From Microcebus murinus (lineage: Eukaryota; Chordata; Mammalia; Primates; Cheirogaleidae), in contig NC_134108.1 of assembly GCF_040939455.1 (NCBI RefSeq), forward strand, positions 88,208,001 through 88,272,000: a DNA stretch of 64,000 nucleotides. The letters are read 5' to 3'. The position numbers and the translations under genes are program-made. Position 1 is the first letter of the stretch. Every line of letters starts with the position of its first letter. Positions 47,821-60,500 of the stretch are shown in pieces. The notes below the pieces were generated by a model. The model worked only from the letters and a program-made list of their open reading frames with translations. It was not told the DNA's origin and ran no database searches.

Positions 47821-48239
47821 TACAACAGAGGTAACAGCCTGAAAAACGGCAAAATGTTTTAAGAGTTGTCTATTTGCAACCTCTCACCCATTTTGAGGAA
47901 TTAAAACCTGCATTCCTGCCCAAACCTCTAAATCAAAGAGGCAGAGAAGTATTCTTCATTATTTGTTTTCTAGTATTTTAAACAACAGGAGATGGCTCAA
48001 CAGAATTTTCTGGACAGGGGTCACAAGTTCATCTTCACCAAAGATGCTATCATTAAATAGCAATAGCCCAAAGATGAAAACCCCTATATTTCTGCTTAAA
48101 GGAGAACAATGTTTCTTTAAGATGAGAGTCTGTCATCCTCCTCATTTGCTGGCAAATTAATAAACATTTATTTTCCTCAAACCACTTGTCCTCGTTCTTC
48201 ATTTAGCTTTGGGGACATGTACCAAACTTTTGGCAATAA
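47821..48239 (+). repeat. 5' LTR of the gamma-type provirus
   Basis: Aligns with 53251-53690: 'acagaggtaa', 'attaaaacctgcatt', 'catcctcctcatttgctggc' are shared. A poly-A signal 'aataaa' is at 48159-48164. The first bases are 'ta' and the last 'aa' where TG and CA are expected, by mutation. The next bases, 'ttttggtgtccctgggag', are the primer-binding region; the tRNA is not resolved. Confidence 0.88.
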
Positions 48240-48976
48240 TTTTGGTGTCCCTGGGAGTGCTCATTGGCACCCCAGTGGAATGGCACCCCACAACTACTGC
48301 TGTGTCAGAAAGAGGTGGGGAGCAGCCCTGAGTCAAGCCATGGATCCTGGCCAGTAAGAGCATTGTCTTTTGGGGGTGAGAGAGTGAGGCGCCACCGCAG
48401 TGCTGCCAGAGTGTGTTTAGCTCAAGGGAACTCCCATCTCTCCCTGTAATTATACACAACTCCTCACAACCTGAACCTTGTTAAAGAAAAGGAAATGAAT
48501 TTGGAAAGAGTCGGGATGCCTTGGCCCTTTTGGTAACTTCCCCATTGCACACACTGAGACCCTTGATTCCAACCATTTGGGGAAAGTTGTGAACCTTCCA
48601 GCCCTGAAGTAGAACATTTGTAGGCACTGTGGGGGTGGAAGTCATGGATGAGCATAACTAGGGAACTAGGCAGCATAACTAGGGAGCATAACTAGGGAAT
48701 TCATTCCCTTTTGGATTAGGAGAATTCGCTTCTCATTTATGTGGTTCCCATTTGTTTGGTAGGGAAACTGGGGGATTCATTTTCTTTTGGATTAGGAGAA
48801 TTTGGTTCTCATTTGCACAGTTCCCATTTGTTTGGTAAGGCTTTGGCACTGGAGATTGTATGCACTGGGAATTCCCTGTATTGTCTACTTGTGAATTTGT
48901 GTTTGTTGCTGTTTATGAATTTTGTTTCAGTTGTCAACTTATGTTTGTTGTTGTTGTCTGGGAGTTTTGTTTCAAC
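48240..48976 (+). other. Proviral leader
   Basis: From the primer-binding region to a candidate gag start at 48977. It includes repeated blocks 'cattcccttttggattagg' (48702-48720) and 'ttttcttttggattagg' (48780-48796), each followed by 'agaatt', a short direct repetition about 78 bp apart. Confidence 0.6.
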
Positions 48977-50335
<1,359 letters not shown>

Positions 50336-51180
50336 CCAAATATTTTTACAGGACCCCTGGGTACAATTGACAGTGGACCTTTTAATTGACACAGGAATGC
50401 CACTGACACCAAGAAGTGGGCAGAAGTGGTCCAGGACCCTTGTGGCTGCTGCCCTAGCCCCCCAGCACCCACCAGTCACATATGGCACTCTGTGAGCCAA
50501 GCAGCAATGAGGCAGCCATTGGCAAAGTAGCAGCTGAAAAACTGGTCCCCATGGGCCCAGGAGACAGGTCCCAGGGAGCTACTGCTGGAGCTGGCTCTGC
50601 CTCCACTAGTGACCCTGGTGACCACAACATCCTCAGTGGCCAGGCTGGACCTGAGACAGCAGCAGGAACACTGGGAGCTGTTCCAAAGTGGCAGAAGCTA
50701 CCTCTGAGGGTGCCACCAATGTCCTGCTGGCTTTGAATACCAGGGCCAGATGAAGCAAGCAGGAGGCTACCACTGTGGAGTGGTTCATTTTGAAGTTTGG
50801 GCCTCAGCTGACTTGTACATCTTTGACTGAAGCATTTGTAAGAAGAAGCAAATTCTATTCCTCCTAAGGTTTACCAAAAAGTGAGTAAGGCCATATGAGC
50901 CACTAGGACCCTGGGACATGAATAGACACACCAATTAGGCAGATTTCCCCTTATAATATGCCAATTTCACCTGTCAAACCCATACACTAATGAGTATAGA
51001 TTTTAGCAGGATCTATGTGCCCTTGATAATATTGTACAAGTGACAATGACTGGCACTCAGTCGCATTGGAATGGCAGGATCCTGAGGCTAGGATGACCTC
51101 ACAGTACTGCTGGACTGTGTTGCCTCAGGGTTTTAAAAGCTCTCCTCCCCAATATAGTGAGAGCTTAGCAAGGGAACCCA
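50336..51180 (+). pseudogene. Protease and N-terminal RT remnant of the provirus
   Basis: 'LTVDLLIDTG' (about 50368-50397) carries the aspartic protease 'DTG' motif. A proline/glycine-rich frame at 50482-50736 is of unclear origin. Reverse transcriptase begins near 50930, with 'WTVLPQGFKSSP' (51112-51147), the segment just before the catalytic region. The catalytic YxDD segment is not found: the sequence passes within about 60 bp to the next feature, so a deletion of the RT core is likely. Confidence 0.78.
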
Positions 51181-51199
51181 TGACCTAATGTCAGACTGA

Positions 51200-51560
51200 A
51201 AGCAAGTCATCTTGAATCTTAAGGTGCCCCAAAATAAAAGACAACTGCATGGGTTCCTAGGAATTGCAGGGTTCTGTTGCATCTGGATCTCAAACTTTGG
51301 GCTAATCATAAAGCCCTTGTATGAAGCCCTTAAAGTGACAGATGTGGAACCCCTGATCTGGACCACAGACTGTCCACATACCTTTGAAAACTAAGGCAGA
51401 GTCTCATTCTCAGTACATATGCTGGGAGACATCCCTGGGCTGTTAAGGAGGTTGCTAAAGGTGATCTGTTTCTCAAGGCCTTGATACCCCAGCTAGATTT
51501 AGATCAATATAAACCCCACTACACTAATTAGGATGCAAAAATATCTAAAGACTGGTGCTT
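51200..51560 (+). pseudogene. RT connection / RNase H start remnant
   Basis: The 51212-51394 frame reads 'QLHGFLGIAGFC' and 'FGLIIKPLYEAL', characteristic of the RT connection ahead of RNase H in gamma-type pol. The frame stops at 51393, and the following 170 bp holds only scattered similarity. Confidence 0.8.
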
Positions 51561-51769
51561 TGACACTTGGGTGACATAGCTGAATAGAGACAGAATTCTC
51601 CTAGACTCATTCTTCAGGTCTTGGTTCAGTCCCTTATAAGGCACCTACATGAATGCACAATGGATTTGATGGGACCTCATTTAAAAGAACCCCATTTGCA
51701 ACAAACTGTCCTACAAATAACTCAGAACTGCCCTTTATGTGCTTGAAACAATCCAAAGACAGAAAAGCG

Positions 51770-52310
51770 ACTTGCTGCACAGGGAACCCAACCCACCCTT
51801 TTGATGATTAGCAAATTTATTTCACTCAGATGCCTAAAATAACTGGAAACTTCAAACACTTGATTGTATTAGTAGATGCCTTTTCAGGCTGGGAAGAGGC
51901 TTATCCCACCTGAACAGAGAAGAGCATCTGAAGTTACCAGAATCCTTCCGAAGGAACTCATTCTGAGGTATGGGCTCCCTCCCTCCATACAGAGTGATAA
52001 TGGACCCTTCTTTATATCAGAGGTAACTCAGCAAGTAAGCAAACCCTACATCTAGAATGGAAATTGCATGCATCCTGGAGACCTCAATCTATGAGAAATA
52101 TGCAGAAAATGAATCATACCTTAAAGAAAGCTATAGAAAAATTGATGCAGGAAACTCATCTGAAGTGAGATAAGGTATTGCTGCTTGCCCTCCTCTGGAT
52201 AATGGTAGCCCCTAGCTAGAAGCAGGCTTAAGTTAAGCCCCTATGAACTAGTTTATGGGAGACCCTTCCTAGCACCCTGAGGTAAGCATGGTAACATAAC
52301 CATAAATGAG
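51770..52310 (+). pseudogene. Integrase remnant of the provirus
   Basis: 'LIVLVDAFSGWEEAYP' (about 51863-51910) covers the first catalytic aspartate region, and 'LPPSIQSDNGPFF' (51974-52012) the second. Both lie in recognisable integrase context. A stop separates them, and later sequence toward the third catalytic residue is frameshifted. Integration activity is lost. Confidence 0.85.
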
Positions 52311-52639
52311 GAAAACAAAGTAAAGTGATATATCAAATAAATCAATCAATCAAATACTGACCACTATACATGAGTTTGCCTCTTTCAGGTCCCCACCCCA
52401 GTTGGAAGCACACCTAGGCCAGGTGTTGCTTAAAGCTTGGAAGGCAAAGGATCCAAACAACAACTGGCCCTGAAGTGAAAGTGACCCTGTGAAGTGCCTC
52501 TAATAACTCACACCTCATTAAGATTGTCGGGAGTAAAACCTTAGGTCTGTCATGCCAGAATAAAGAGGTGTCACATGGAAGAAGAGGACCCATGCCCCCA
52601 GTGAATGTGCCAGCCCTTACATGATCTAAAGTATATGTT

Positions 52640-52830
52640 TAAGAAGAAGGAAAAATGAAAAATGTTGATATTTTTGCTAGCTTTTCTTTGGTTATTTGTT
52701 CTGTCTATAGGATGGAGAGAAAACTCCTTAGTGAGGATTACTGAAACTATCACCTCTTATGCTGATCTGTCTCACTACTGGGTTTGTCATTCTAAACCTC
52801 CTTCAGTGCACGTGTTCCTGTACATAATTT
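52640..52830 (+). pseudogene. Possible env N-terminal vestige
   Basis: A hydrophobic, signal-like stretch near 52655-52710 is followed by 'YWVCHSK' (about 52777-52797), which resembles the start of a retroviral surface protein. The remainder of env up to the 3' LTR is absent or unrecognisable. Weak support; it could be chance. Confidence 0.35.
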
Positions 52831-53250
52831 AATTTCTAGAAGCTTGTCTCTCAGATCACCTACAGGATGCGACTAACAGCTCTGTACTCAAGGGTCTCAT
52901 GTTTTTTCCTGTTCAGCTCGGTACTAGACTTTATGTACGAGGTGACAGTAAGGACACATAGTACTAACAGTGTCAGAGAAACCAAGTGACGTAAAATCTC
53001 TCTCACCAGGTATCCTCCATTTCACCTTCTCAATCCTTACAGTTGCAGTTGTTGCTTGTGCCCCTTTTCGCCTGGTAATCTGTTGCATTCTTAATTTTTT
53101 TGTAAATATACTGTCCAAAGCTTTGCAATGGCATAAATAAGTACAAACTTTACATCTAAAACATTGCCCCAATTTAGCAGGAAGTAGCTCAATGACAACA
53201 TTACCCCTCTTCCCATAGATATGAAAAGATAAAATTGACATTGGTAAATA

Positions 53251-53690
53251 TGTAACAGAGGTAAAGGCCTGAAAAAGGACAAAATGTGTTGTGACTTTCC
53301 TTAAAACTCCTCACCATTTTTGAGAAATTAAAACCTGCATTTCTGCCTGAGGCCAGTAATCAGACTGACCTTTCTTTTCTATTGTTTTTTCTTTGCTAGT
53401 ATCTTGAACCATAGGAGATGGCGCAACAGAATTATGTAAACAAAGGTCACAAGACCAACTTCACTGGAGATCCTATAGTTAAACAGCAATAGCCTCAAGC
53501 TGCACTCCCCCCACCTTTAAAAACTGTACATTTCCACCTAAAGGGAGGATAATGGTTGTTTTAGATAAGAGTCAGCCATCCTCCTCATTTGCTGGCAAAT
53601 TAATAAACATCTCTTTCCTTTTCCTCAAACCATTTATCAAACCTCATTCTTCATTCAGCTTTGAGGACAAGTACCAAACTTTCAGTAACA
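53251..53690 (+). repeat. 3' LTR of the gamma-type provirus
   Basis: Begins 'tgtaacagaggtaaaggcc' and ends 'ttcagtaaca', with proper TG and CA ends. A poly-A signal is at 53602-53607. Differences from the 5' LTR are many, including a block at about 53365-53400 with no good match, so the insertion is old. Confidence 0.88.
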
Positions 53691-53694
53691 CTTT

Positions 53695-56600
53695 TGATCT
53701 TTCACACAGTTACCTTTAATCCTTGGTGTGTTACCTTTGAAGCTCCCACTTCTTCAACTAAATGGTCAGTGGATAAAAAATTACTGAGAAGAAATGTGAG
53801 AGCTCTGGTTATCACATAAAGGGATCGAAAAGAGATTTTTAGTGACTCTGATACCCCTTCCTTGAGGAACACAACAAAGACACGACTGACCTCTTCTTGA
53901 GTCCATTGTCTTCTTCATGGATCCCTAAAAGTCATGAGTGGGTTTGGCCCTATTCATTAATGGACTCTTTCCTGAACTCAGTAATGCAGTTAAGAAAGAG
54001 AAACTAAATTAAAATACACCTACCAACTAAACTAATCTCCAAATACAACTTTCTGATGTTTAGTTGTCTATTTTGAAACTCTGTGTAAAAGAAATTTATA
54101 CCCATAAAGAAAATCTCCATTTGCAAAAGCATCTCCCTCTCTGCATCTAAACCACTAGAAACTTTTACAATAGGAAAGGTATTGACTTAAAAGTTTACAT
54201 TAAAAACTTTACTTTTGTTTAAAATACTTTTCCTGGCTATCTTGCCTTAACTGGGACTTTACCTATGCCCTTCCTTGTCTTGGTAAATAATAATATTTGA
54301 ATCTAAGTTATATGCTTTTAAGATATAAATTTCTGCCTTCTTTCACCTAAGAGTTATCCATTTAAAAGTACAAATTAGGGTTGCCTAGTTAACAATTGCT
54401 TAGGGCAATTAAGCAAGTAATTGACAAATTTATATCTAAATGGAAGGAGGAAAAACTATTTGGAAGCTGGCAAATGAAGAATTTGACTGAAAGTTATCAG
54501 ATCTGCTTCTGTCTGTGTGTCTGTATTTCTATATGTCTCTATGTGTGATGTATATGTAATGTTTCTATGTGACCTGATTAATAAAGCTAGTTTTCAAATT
54601 TTGGGTAAATAACATTGGAATGTCTTCAGAAATGTCAGGTATTAAATGTAATTTAGACATTTTTGTCTGGGACTATTGGTCAGCCAAATTTGTGCTTCCT
54701 CTGCTAAATATTTTAAGGTTAAAATGGATGCTTCTGTAATATTTTTGATACTTTCTTGATTTGTTTATAAGATAAAACTTTAATGGCTAAATGCTGGGCT
54801 CCCCCAAAGCCTTGAACACATCTTTTGAGCCTATGGATTCTGAAGTCTGGGCAGGTGACCATGGAGATATGTGTGTGTGTACAGTACCTGGGCCACCAAC
54901 TGCTGTCTTTACAGCTTTGTCCTCTGTCCTGACCTCTATACCTGGTGTGTGAATCTGGGATCCAGATGGACCCTGCCTTTCGTAGCCACTCTGGGTGCTA
55001 TATGGATACTTGAAACACAGGGTGACTGGAGAAGACATTAGGGAAGGTACCTCTGTCATAGTTTCAAAATTCTTTTCAATAATATAAAATCTTAAAGTCA
55101 TGTTATATTAAATTAAGTAATCGATTATTATGAAGTATCTGTCATTTGTAACTAAGTTAAAATACTAACACGTTAACCATTAATATAATTATAAAAGTAT
55201 ATTATAAAATTTAAAACATAAAATATGTTTATACTTTGACATCTTATTTTTATGTGGTATAGAAAAGGTAAAAATATTTAGATCTGTTAAAAAATTCAAA
55301 AACATATTTTTCTTAAAATTATGAAACATTTTCATCTAAGAATGCTGATTGAAAATAGTTCAAAATTACTTATTTCCTAAGTTGTCACTAAAAATTAGAG
55401 TGACTAAAAGTTAAAATTCAAATTAATAGATATAATTAAAACTCCTAAAATAAATAATTCTATGTGCAAAGTGTACAAGAAAAATAAGATATATTTTTGG
55501 TGAAGAAAGATATAAAAGCAGGAGGATGTTTCATGAAAAAACCTTGTTTTAAATAAAGGAAAAGTACTGTAAACAAAACTAAACAGATACAGAAAATTGA
55601 AGGAAAAGAGAACTTCAAATTCTTGTATTAAACTAAAATTAAATAAATTTATTATGAGGGTTTTTAAATTGAATTTTAATATCAGAAACATATCATTGAA
55701 AAACTAGAATTTTATTTTTCCTTTTGAACAATATTTTATATGGCATTAATAAGAAATAATACTAATAAAAGATGGTTCACCTTTAGAGTAAACTAAAAAA
55801 AATAAAAAAGAGAGAAAGAGAAATAGATTCTGTGTGCTTCATGCTGTCTTTATTAGCTCTTTTGATTATTTAGAAACTGAGTCTCCTATCTTGATAAAGA
55901 TGTGTGATTTTTGAAATCTTTTAATTATTGCTTTACCTAAATGAATGACTATTATTTTATAGTAACTTGTGATCCGAATTTGATCAAGTGTTTTAAGACT
56001 GACATATTTGATAGCTTCTCAAAATCAAATTTCAAAATAAAAATGTAGTCTTTTTGACTGAAAACTAATTTAGGGATGTTAAAGAGGGCCCCAAAACATC
56101 TGAAAAAAGAGGCAATAAACAGGAGTATTTGATATCTTAAGTTATGTGGGAAGCATTGTCAAATAAAAAATGTTTAACCGTCTTTGAGTTATAATTGTAT
56201 AGATCTGTTATTAATATATGTTCTAAAATTGTACAAGATTCTTAAAAATCTGATATGTTAAATTTTATGTCATAGAAAATTATCAAATTTCTTTGGCAAT
56301 TCCATCTTTAACCATGGCCATTTTAAGTGTTTTTTCCACAATAAATTGCTTTATTGTGATACTTTTTCCTAAAGTTCATTGCAAATCCTAAAGTATTGTG
56401 TCTTCAAGGAGGTTTATGGAAAAGACTACAGTAAGTGCTCTTAAATACACATTTCTTACAACTTTGAGATCATGCCATTGGACTAAGAACTTTAAAACTT
56501 CTGTAAGAAAACCAGACTCATAATATTACTAACCCAACATCAACTAGAACAAGAAGTAATCACATGGGACAGAACAGATGAGAACAGAAATGATTTTGTA

Positions 56601-58137
56601 TTACTTATTTGTTTGAAACATTGCTGATTTTCTGTGTGTGTGTGTTTTGTTTTCCAGAGTTAAGAAAACTTTTTTCTTTTAAGTTATTTATAGCTTACAG
56701 TAATTGGGTAAAGTAACTTTGTGAGCAAAATTGAACATTTAACTTTCTAACAACTTAATCCCTCTAGAATTTAGAAACTATTTGTGAGTATTCTTATTTT
56801 ATAATTATTTGCATAAGTCCAATAAAAATCTGTTTTCTATTGTAACAGGTCACAATTGGAGACACTGGTTATTTTCCTAAGGCTTTGACTGGAATGGCAT
56901 ATTTGTAACCAAACTGCTTTGATGGATTGAGGATGACTTGTAGAGCCAATAATCTTGAAGAAAAGACTGGACTGCTACCTTGTCTACACAGTTCCCTTAC
57001 AACGTTTCTGATCTTGTGAAAAGTAAAGACTATCACCTTCTGTCAGGTCCTAGAACCTCAAGATATTTTGTGGACCTCAAGGAGAGAAAAATTCACCCAA
57101 TTAATACAAATATTATAGTCACAATTTTTGCCTTGGCTCTAAGGTCTTGAGAGGTCTTTAAAAGTCTAATCTGAAATTCCTTATGAAAAGTTCCAGTAAA
57201 GCCAACTTAAAAAGAGTTATTATGGCCTATTATTGTTCTTGCTGCACTTTGTGCAAATAGTCAGGCCAAGTATAACAAGACTAAAAAATATTTTGCAAAT
57301 ACAGTGGTCTTAACTATGATTTACCTTTCATAGAAATTAAAAACTAGAGAGACAAAAATTATGTTTCAGAAAAAAAACCTATAGTACTTCCACTACCAGA
57401 TTCCAGCCTATTTTGGGTTTAGTGGGATTTCCTGAGATTTTATTATTTACCCAGAGTCTAGACTAAATTCTAAGTTTTTAGCTCCTAATATCTGCCCGTG
57501 ACATTCTGGACTAAAATTTCCCGTTTTTTTTCCTACCCTTCTGACTTAAAATCAATATAAATTAAAATTGTGCTTTTCTTAAAGCCTTACAAACTGAAGC
57601 TAGACAACTTGATATAAACTTCAGGAAAAATTACTACAGAAACTTATGTATAAATAGCCCTCATGCCTGTTGATGTATGGAGTACCCAGAAAGTTTACTG
57701 GAACACCTGATTTTAGTTATAATTTAGGAAAATCTGTCAGATTGCCACCTGCCCACTCCAACTAAAGATGCTTCAGAGACTCTGGAAAATCCACTTCACA
57801 GGCTACTCTAGACATTAATTTTTGTCTTTTTCTTCTCTTTCCATACAAATGCCTCTTCTTAAAGATCTGTTCTCCTGCATCATATCTGGAGGACTAGCTT
57901 TGAGAGTCCATCTGCAATGCCACTTCCTGAAATGGGGCACAACTGTTTAAATGAACTGACCTATTCTCAAGACTAAGAGACTGATTCAAGAAGATATAAC
58001 CATTTGTTCCAATTTATGTTTTCTCCTTCTTCTTTTCCAATCTTTTATCTCACAATCCCTAACCCAAATCTCTCTATAGCTACCAATTCTACTTTAAAAT
58101 GTGAACCTTTCTGAAAATAAAGTTTCAAATGGGGAAC
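53695..58137 (+). other. AT-rich, probably proviral interior leading to LTR copy B
   Basis: No gene is recognised. The final ~1.3 kb (56850-58137) has the feel of the non-coding 3' interior of an old class I ERV and ends in a purine-rich 'aaatggggaac' just before the LTR, as a polypurine tract would. A frame of 104 codons at 54787-55101 (minus) shows no recognisable domain. Assignment rests on position and general resemblance only. Confidence 0.4.
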
Positions 58138-58688
58138 TAAAGGAAACCAAAAATATTGAACTCCAAAATATGCTTCTTTCACGTATTTTTAGATAGTTAT
58201 TCAGAGGGCCTGAAGACAGAAATAGCCCTGAAAAGCTGCCTTTAGTGCAGGATATTTGCATCTGCAGAGAAAAATCCACATCAGTGAAATAAACATTCAG
58301 GTTTTCTCTGAGCTCCTCCATCTTACACAGATTCAGGAAAGATTAACTTACCCATAGACTATCATCTGTTCTTTCTAAACATATCTCTCTGTGAGGTTTC
58401 AACTGCATAACAAGACTGCCTTTGCTGGCCATGCTTTTCTTTCTTTCTCCCTCCCATAACCTGTCTTGCCATACTCCAAGCCCCTATTCTTTTTGTAGCT
58501 TCAAGATGGTCTTAAAGCATCAACTGTCTGGCCCTTTGAGTTTTCATATTTTGTATGATTTTCATGCAAACATGTTCACATTAATAAATTCTGTATGCAA
58601 TTTTTTCCTATTATTCTGCTTTTGTCAGTTGATTTTCAGTGAACCTCCAGAGGGCAGGTTAAGGGGAGGTTTACCCTTGGCTCCTTCA
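58138..58688 (+). repeat. Class-I-type ERV LTR, copy B
   Basis: 551 bp, aligning end to end with copy A at 38280-38834. It begins near 'aggaaaccaaaaatattg' and ends 'ccttggctccttca'. A poly-A signal candidate 'aataaattctgtatgc' lies near 58584. Preceded by a purine-rich tract, it may be a 3' LTR. The flanks ('ccaa' before copy A, 'ttgc' after copy B) do not match, so pairing is unproven. Confidence 0.75.
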
Positions 58689-59021
58689 TTGCTTTGATAA
58701 TTACAGCTTTCCCCTGGTTCTTATAGGGAAGAGAGAACAGGTCTGTGGTAAATTTGGGATGTGGTTTGAATTGTTTTATGAGTAGCGGCAACCTGTCTTT
58801 CTTGGAGGCCAATAGCTCCCTGGTATCTTGTCTTGGTTTTACCATTCTATTCTGTGGTATCTGGTCTGGTTTCCTGTTTCATCCTCTGACCAAATAACAC
58901 CCAAACCACAGCTTGGTCAAGTAAGGGAGAAGAGATAGATTAGTGCAAAAGATGCAGTTGACTAATAAGATTATTCTGACCAAGGTCCCACGTTCTATCC
59001 AACAGAAAGTATCATTACCGC

Positions 59022-59509
59022 TGTTATAGCCCAACCAGGTTCATTGCCCACTGCTCAAGAGGAAGCCAAAACTGTGAGACAGGAGTGGTTACAGCGGAGA
59101 AAGAAATTAATATTGCGGGTGCCATGTGAGGAGATGGGAGAAATTTCTCAAATCTATCTCCTCAAGAATTTGGGAGAAAGGGTTATTAGAGATAGTTTGG
59201 CAGGCAAAAAGCTAGGGAATTAGGTGTCCTGATTGGCAGGATATGAACTCGTAGGGTTGGGAAGCAGAGATTATCTTCTCACAGTTGGGAGATTTCCTGG
59301 GTAGGGGGGCTCTCAAGCCTGTTGAACATTTTCCTATCTGTCTGTTTGCCACCAGTGAGTCCCTCCAGAATGCAATCTCAAAATTACTTCAAAGACTAGT
59401 CTTAGGCTGTATAGTAGCAATGTTATCTATAGAAGCGCAAGTCTTTGGGCTTTACGGTGGCAATATTATCTATAGTAGTGGGGGAAGTCATAGATCTTGC
59501 ACCTATCAG
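59022..59509 (-). mobile_element. LTR-like block, minus strand
   Basis: On the minus strand the segment ends '...gaacctggttgggctataaca', preceded by 'ccgctgtaaccactcctgtc' and 'gaggagatagatttgagaa', an arrangement typical of the 3' part of an ERV1-type LTR. No flanking duplication was found, and the start is a guess. Confidence 0.45.
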
Positions 59510-60337
59510 GAAAGATAGCGCCATTAAGCAGTAACTAGTTACAGCAGTAAGAAAGAAAACAATGGCTGGTTAATTTCTGGCAATATCTATACGTTTATAA
59601 AAATTAGACTTTTATTGCTATTTATACCTTATGGCTCTATATTATTTTAATGTAGATGGTTTCAGCACCTCAGAGGTATTCAAATCATGTTTTATCTTTT
59701 GTTTTCCTGTGGTTTTACTTTTCAATAATCTATGGGGTTTTTTAAATGTATTTTAGGAATTTCACAACAGTCTTGGTTTTGTAATGACATTCGATATAGC
59801 TTTTCCATACTTGTGGATTTATTTATTGAATAAATTAATCTTCTATATGTTTTATTGGCTCTTAGAAGGGAAGATGAGTAGACACATATTCTCAGTCCTC
59901 AATTTTGGTGCAATCTCCCTACTACAGACAGTTTTCTGTAACAACTTGAACCTCACTTTACTAATTATGAAGGACTTCCAACACATATTCTTTCCTCACA
60001 ACTGCAAGTCCCTGAAACACAGAATGAGAACCAGTGATCTAATGAACTCCTCTTCTTTTGATTCCATTTTCATCCTATAATCTTTTGAATGCTGTGTGGC
60101 TTCCCATAAACATAGGTTTACCTGGAAGGGAAGAGCATAAATGAAGCCCTTTGAATGTTCCAATCTCTATGGTATCATTGTAAGTTATAAAGTAGACATT
60201 CTGTTTTGAAGCACCAGTCTATGGATTTTGTTTCATGTGCTCCCAACCCTACAGGTGAAGCATCCCATGACTTATAAGCAGAATTAAATTTTTAAAAGTT
60301 CAATATTGAAGTCCAAATCTTGGATATATAATCATCA
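59510..60337. other. Unassigned intergenic sequence
   Basis: No gene or named repeat recognised. Confidence 0.5.
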
Positions 60338-60500
60338 AATGTCTGGACTTTGGCACCAAATTATATGAGTATGATTTTCAGCTCGACCACCTACTAACTA
60401 TACCATCTTGCTAGCCCATTTTCCTCAACTAAGAAAGTAATTTGACATATAGACAGCACTTTGTAAGTATTGACAAAAGTTATCAGAAAGAAAATTTATA
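60338..60500 (+). mobile_element. MIR SINE, degenerate
   Basis: 'gtctggactttggcaccaaa', 'ttttcagctcgaccacctac', 'taactataccatcttgctag' and 'cccattttcctcaactaag' follow the MIR core order on the plus strand. Confidence 0.6.

Noticed and set aside
48702..48800. Repeated 'ttttggattagg' blocks as a packaging signal duplication
   Set aside because: The direct repeat is real, but I cannot link it to any packaging function from sequence alone.
54787..55101. 104-codon minus-strand frame
   Set aside because: No recognisable domain, no neighbouring exon signals; likely chance in unassigned sequence.
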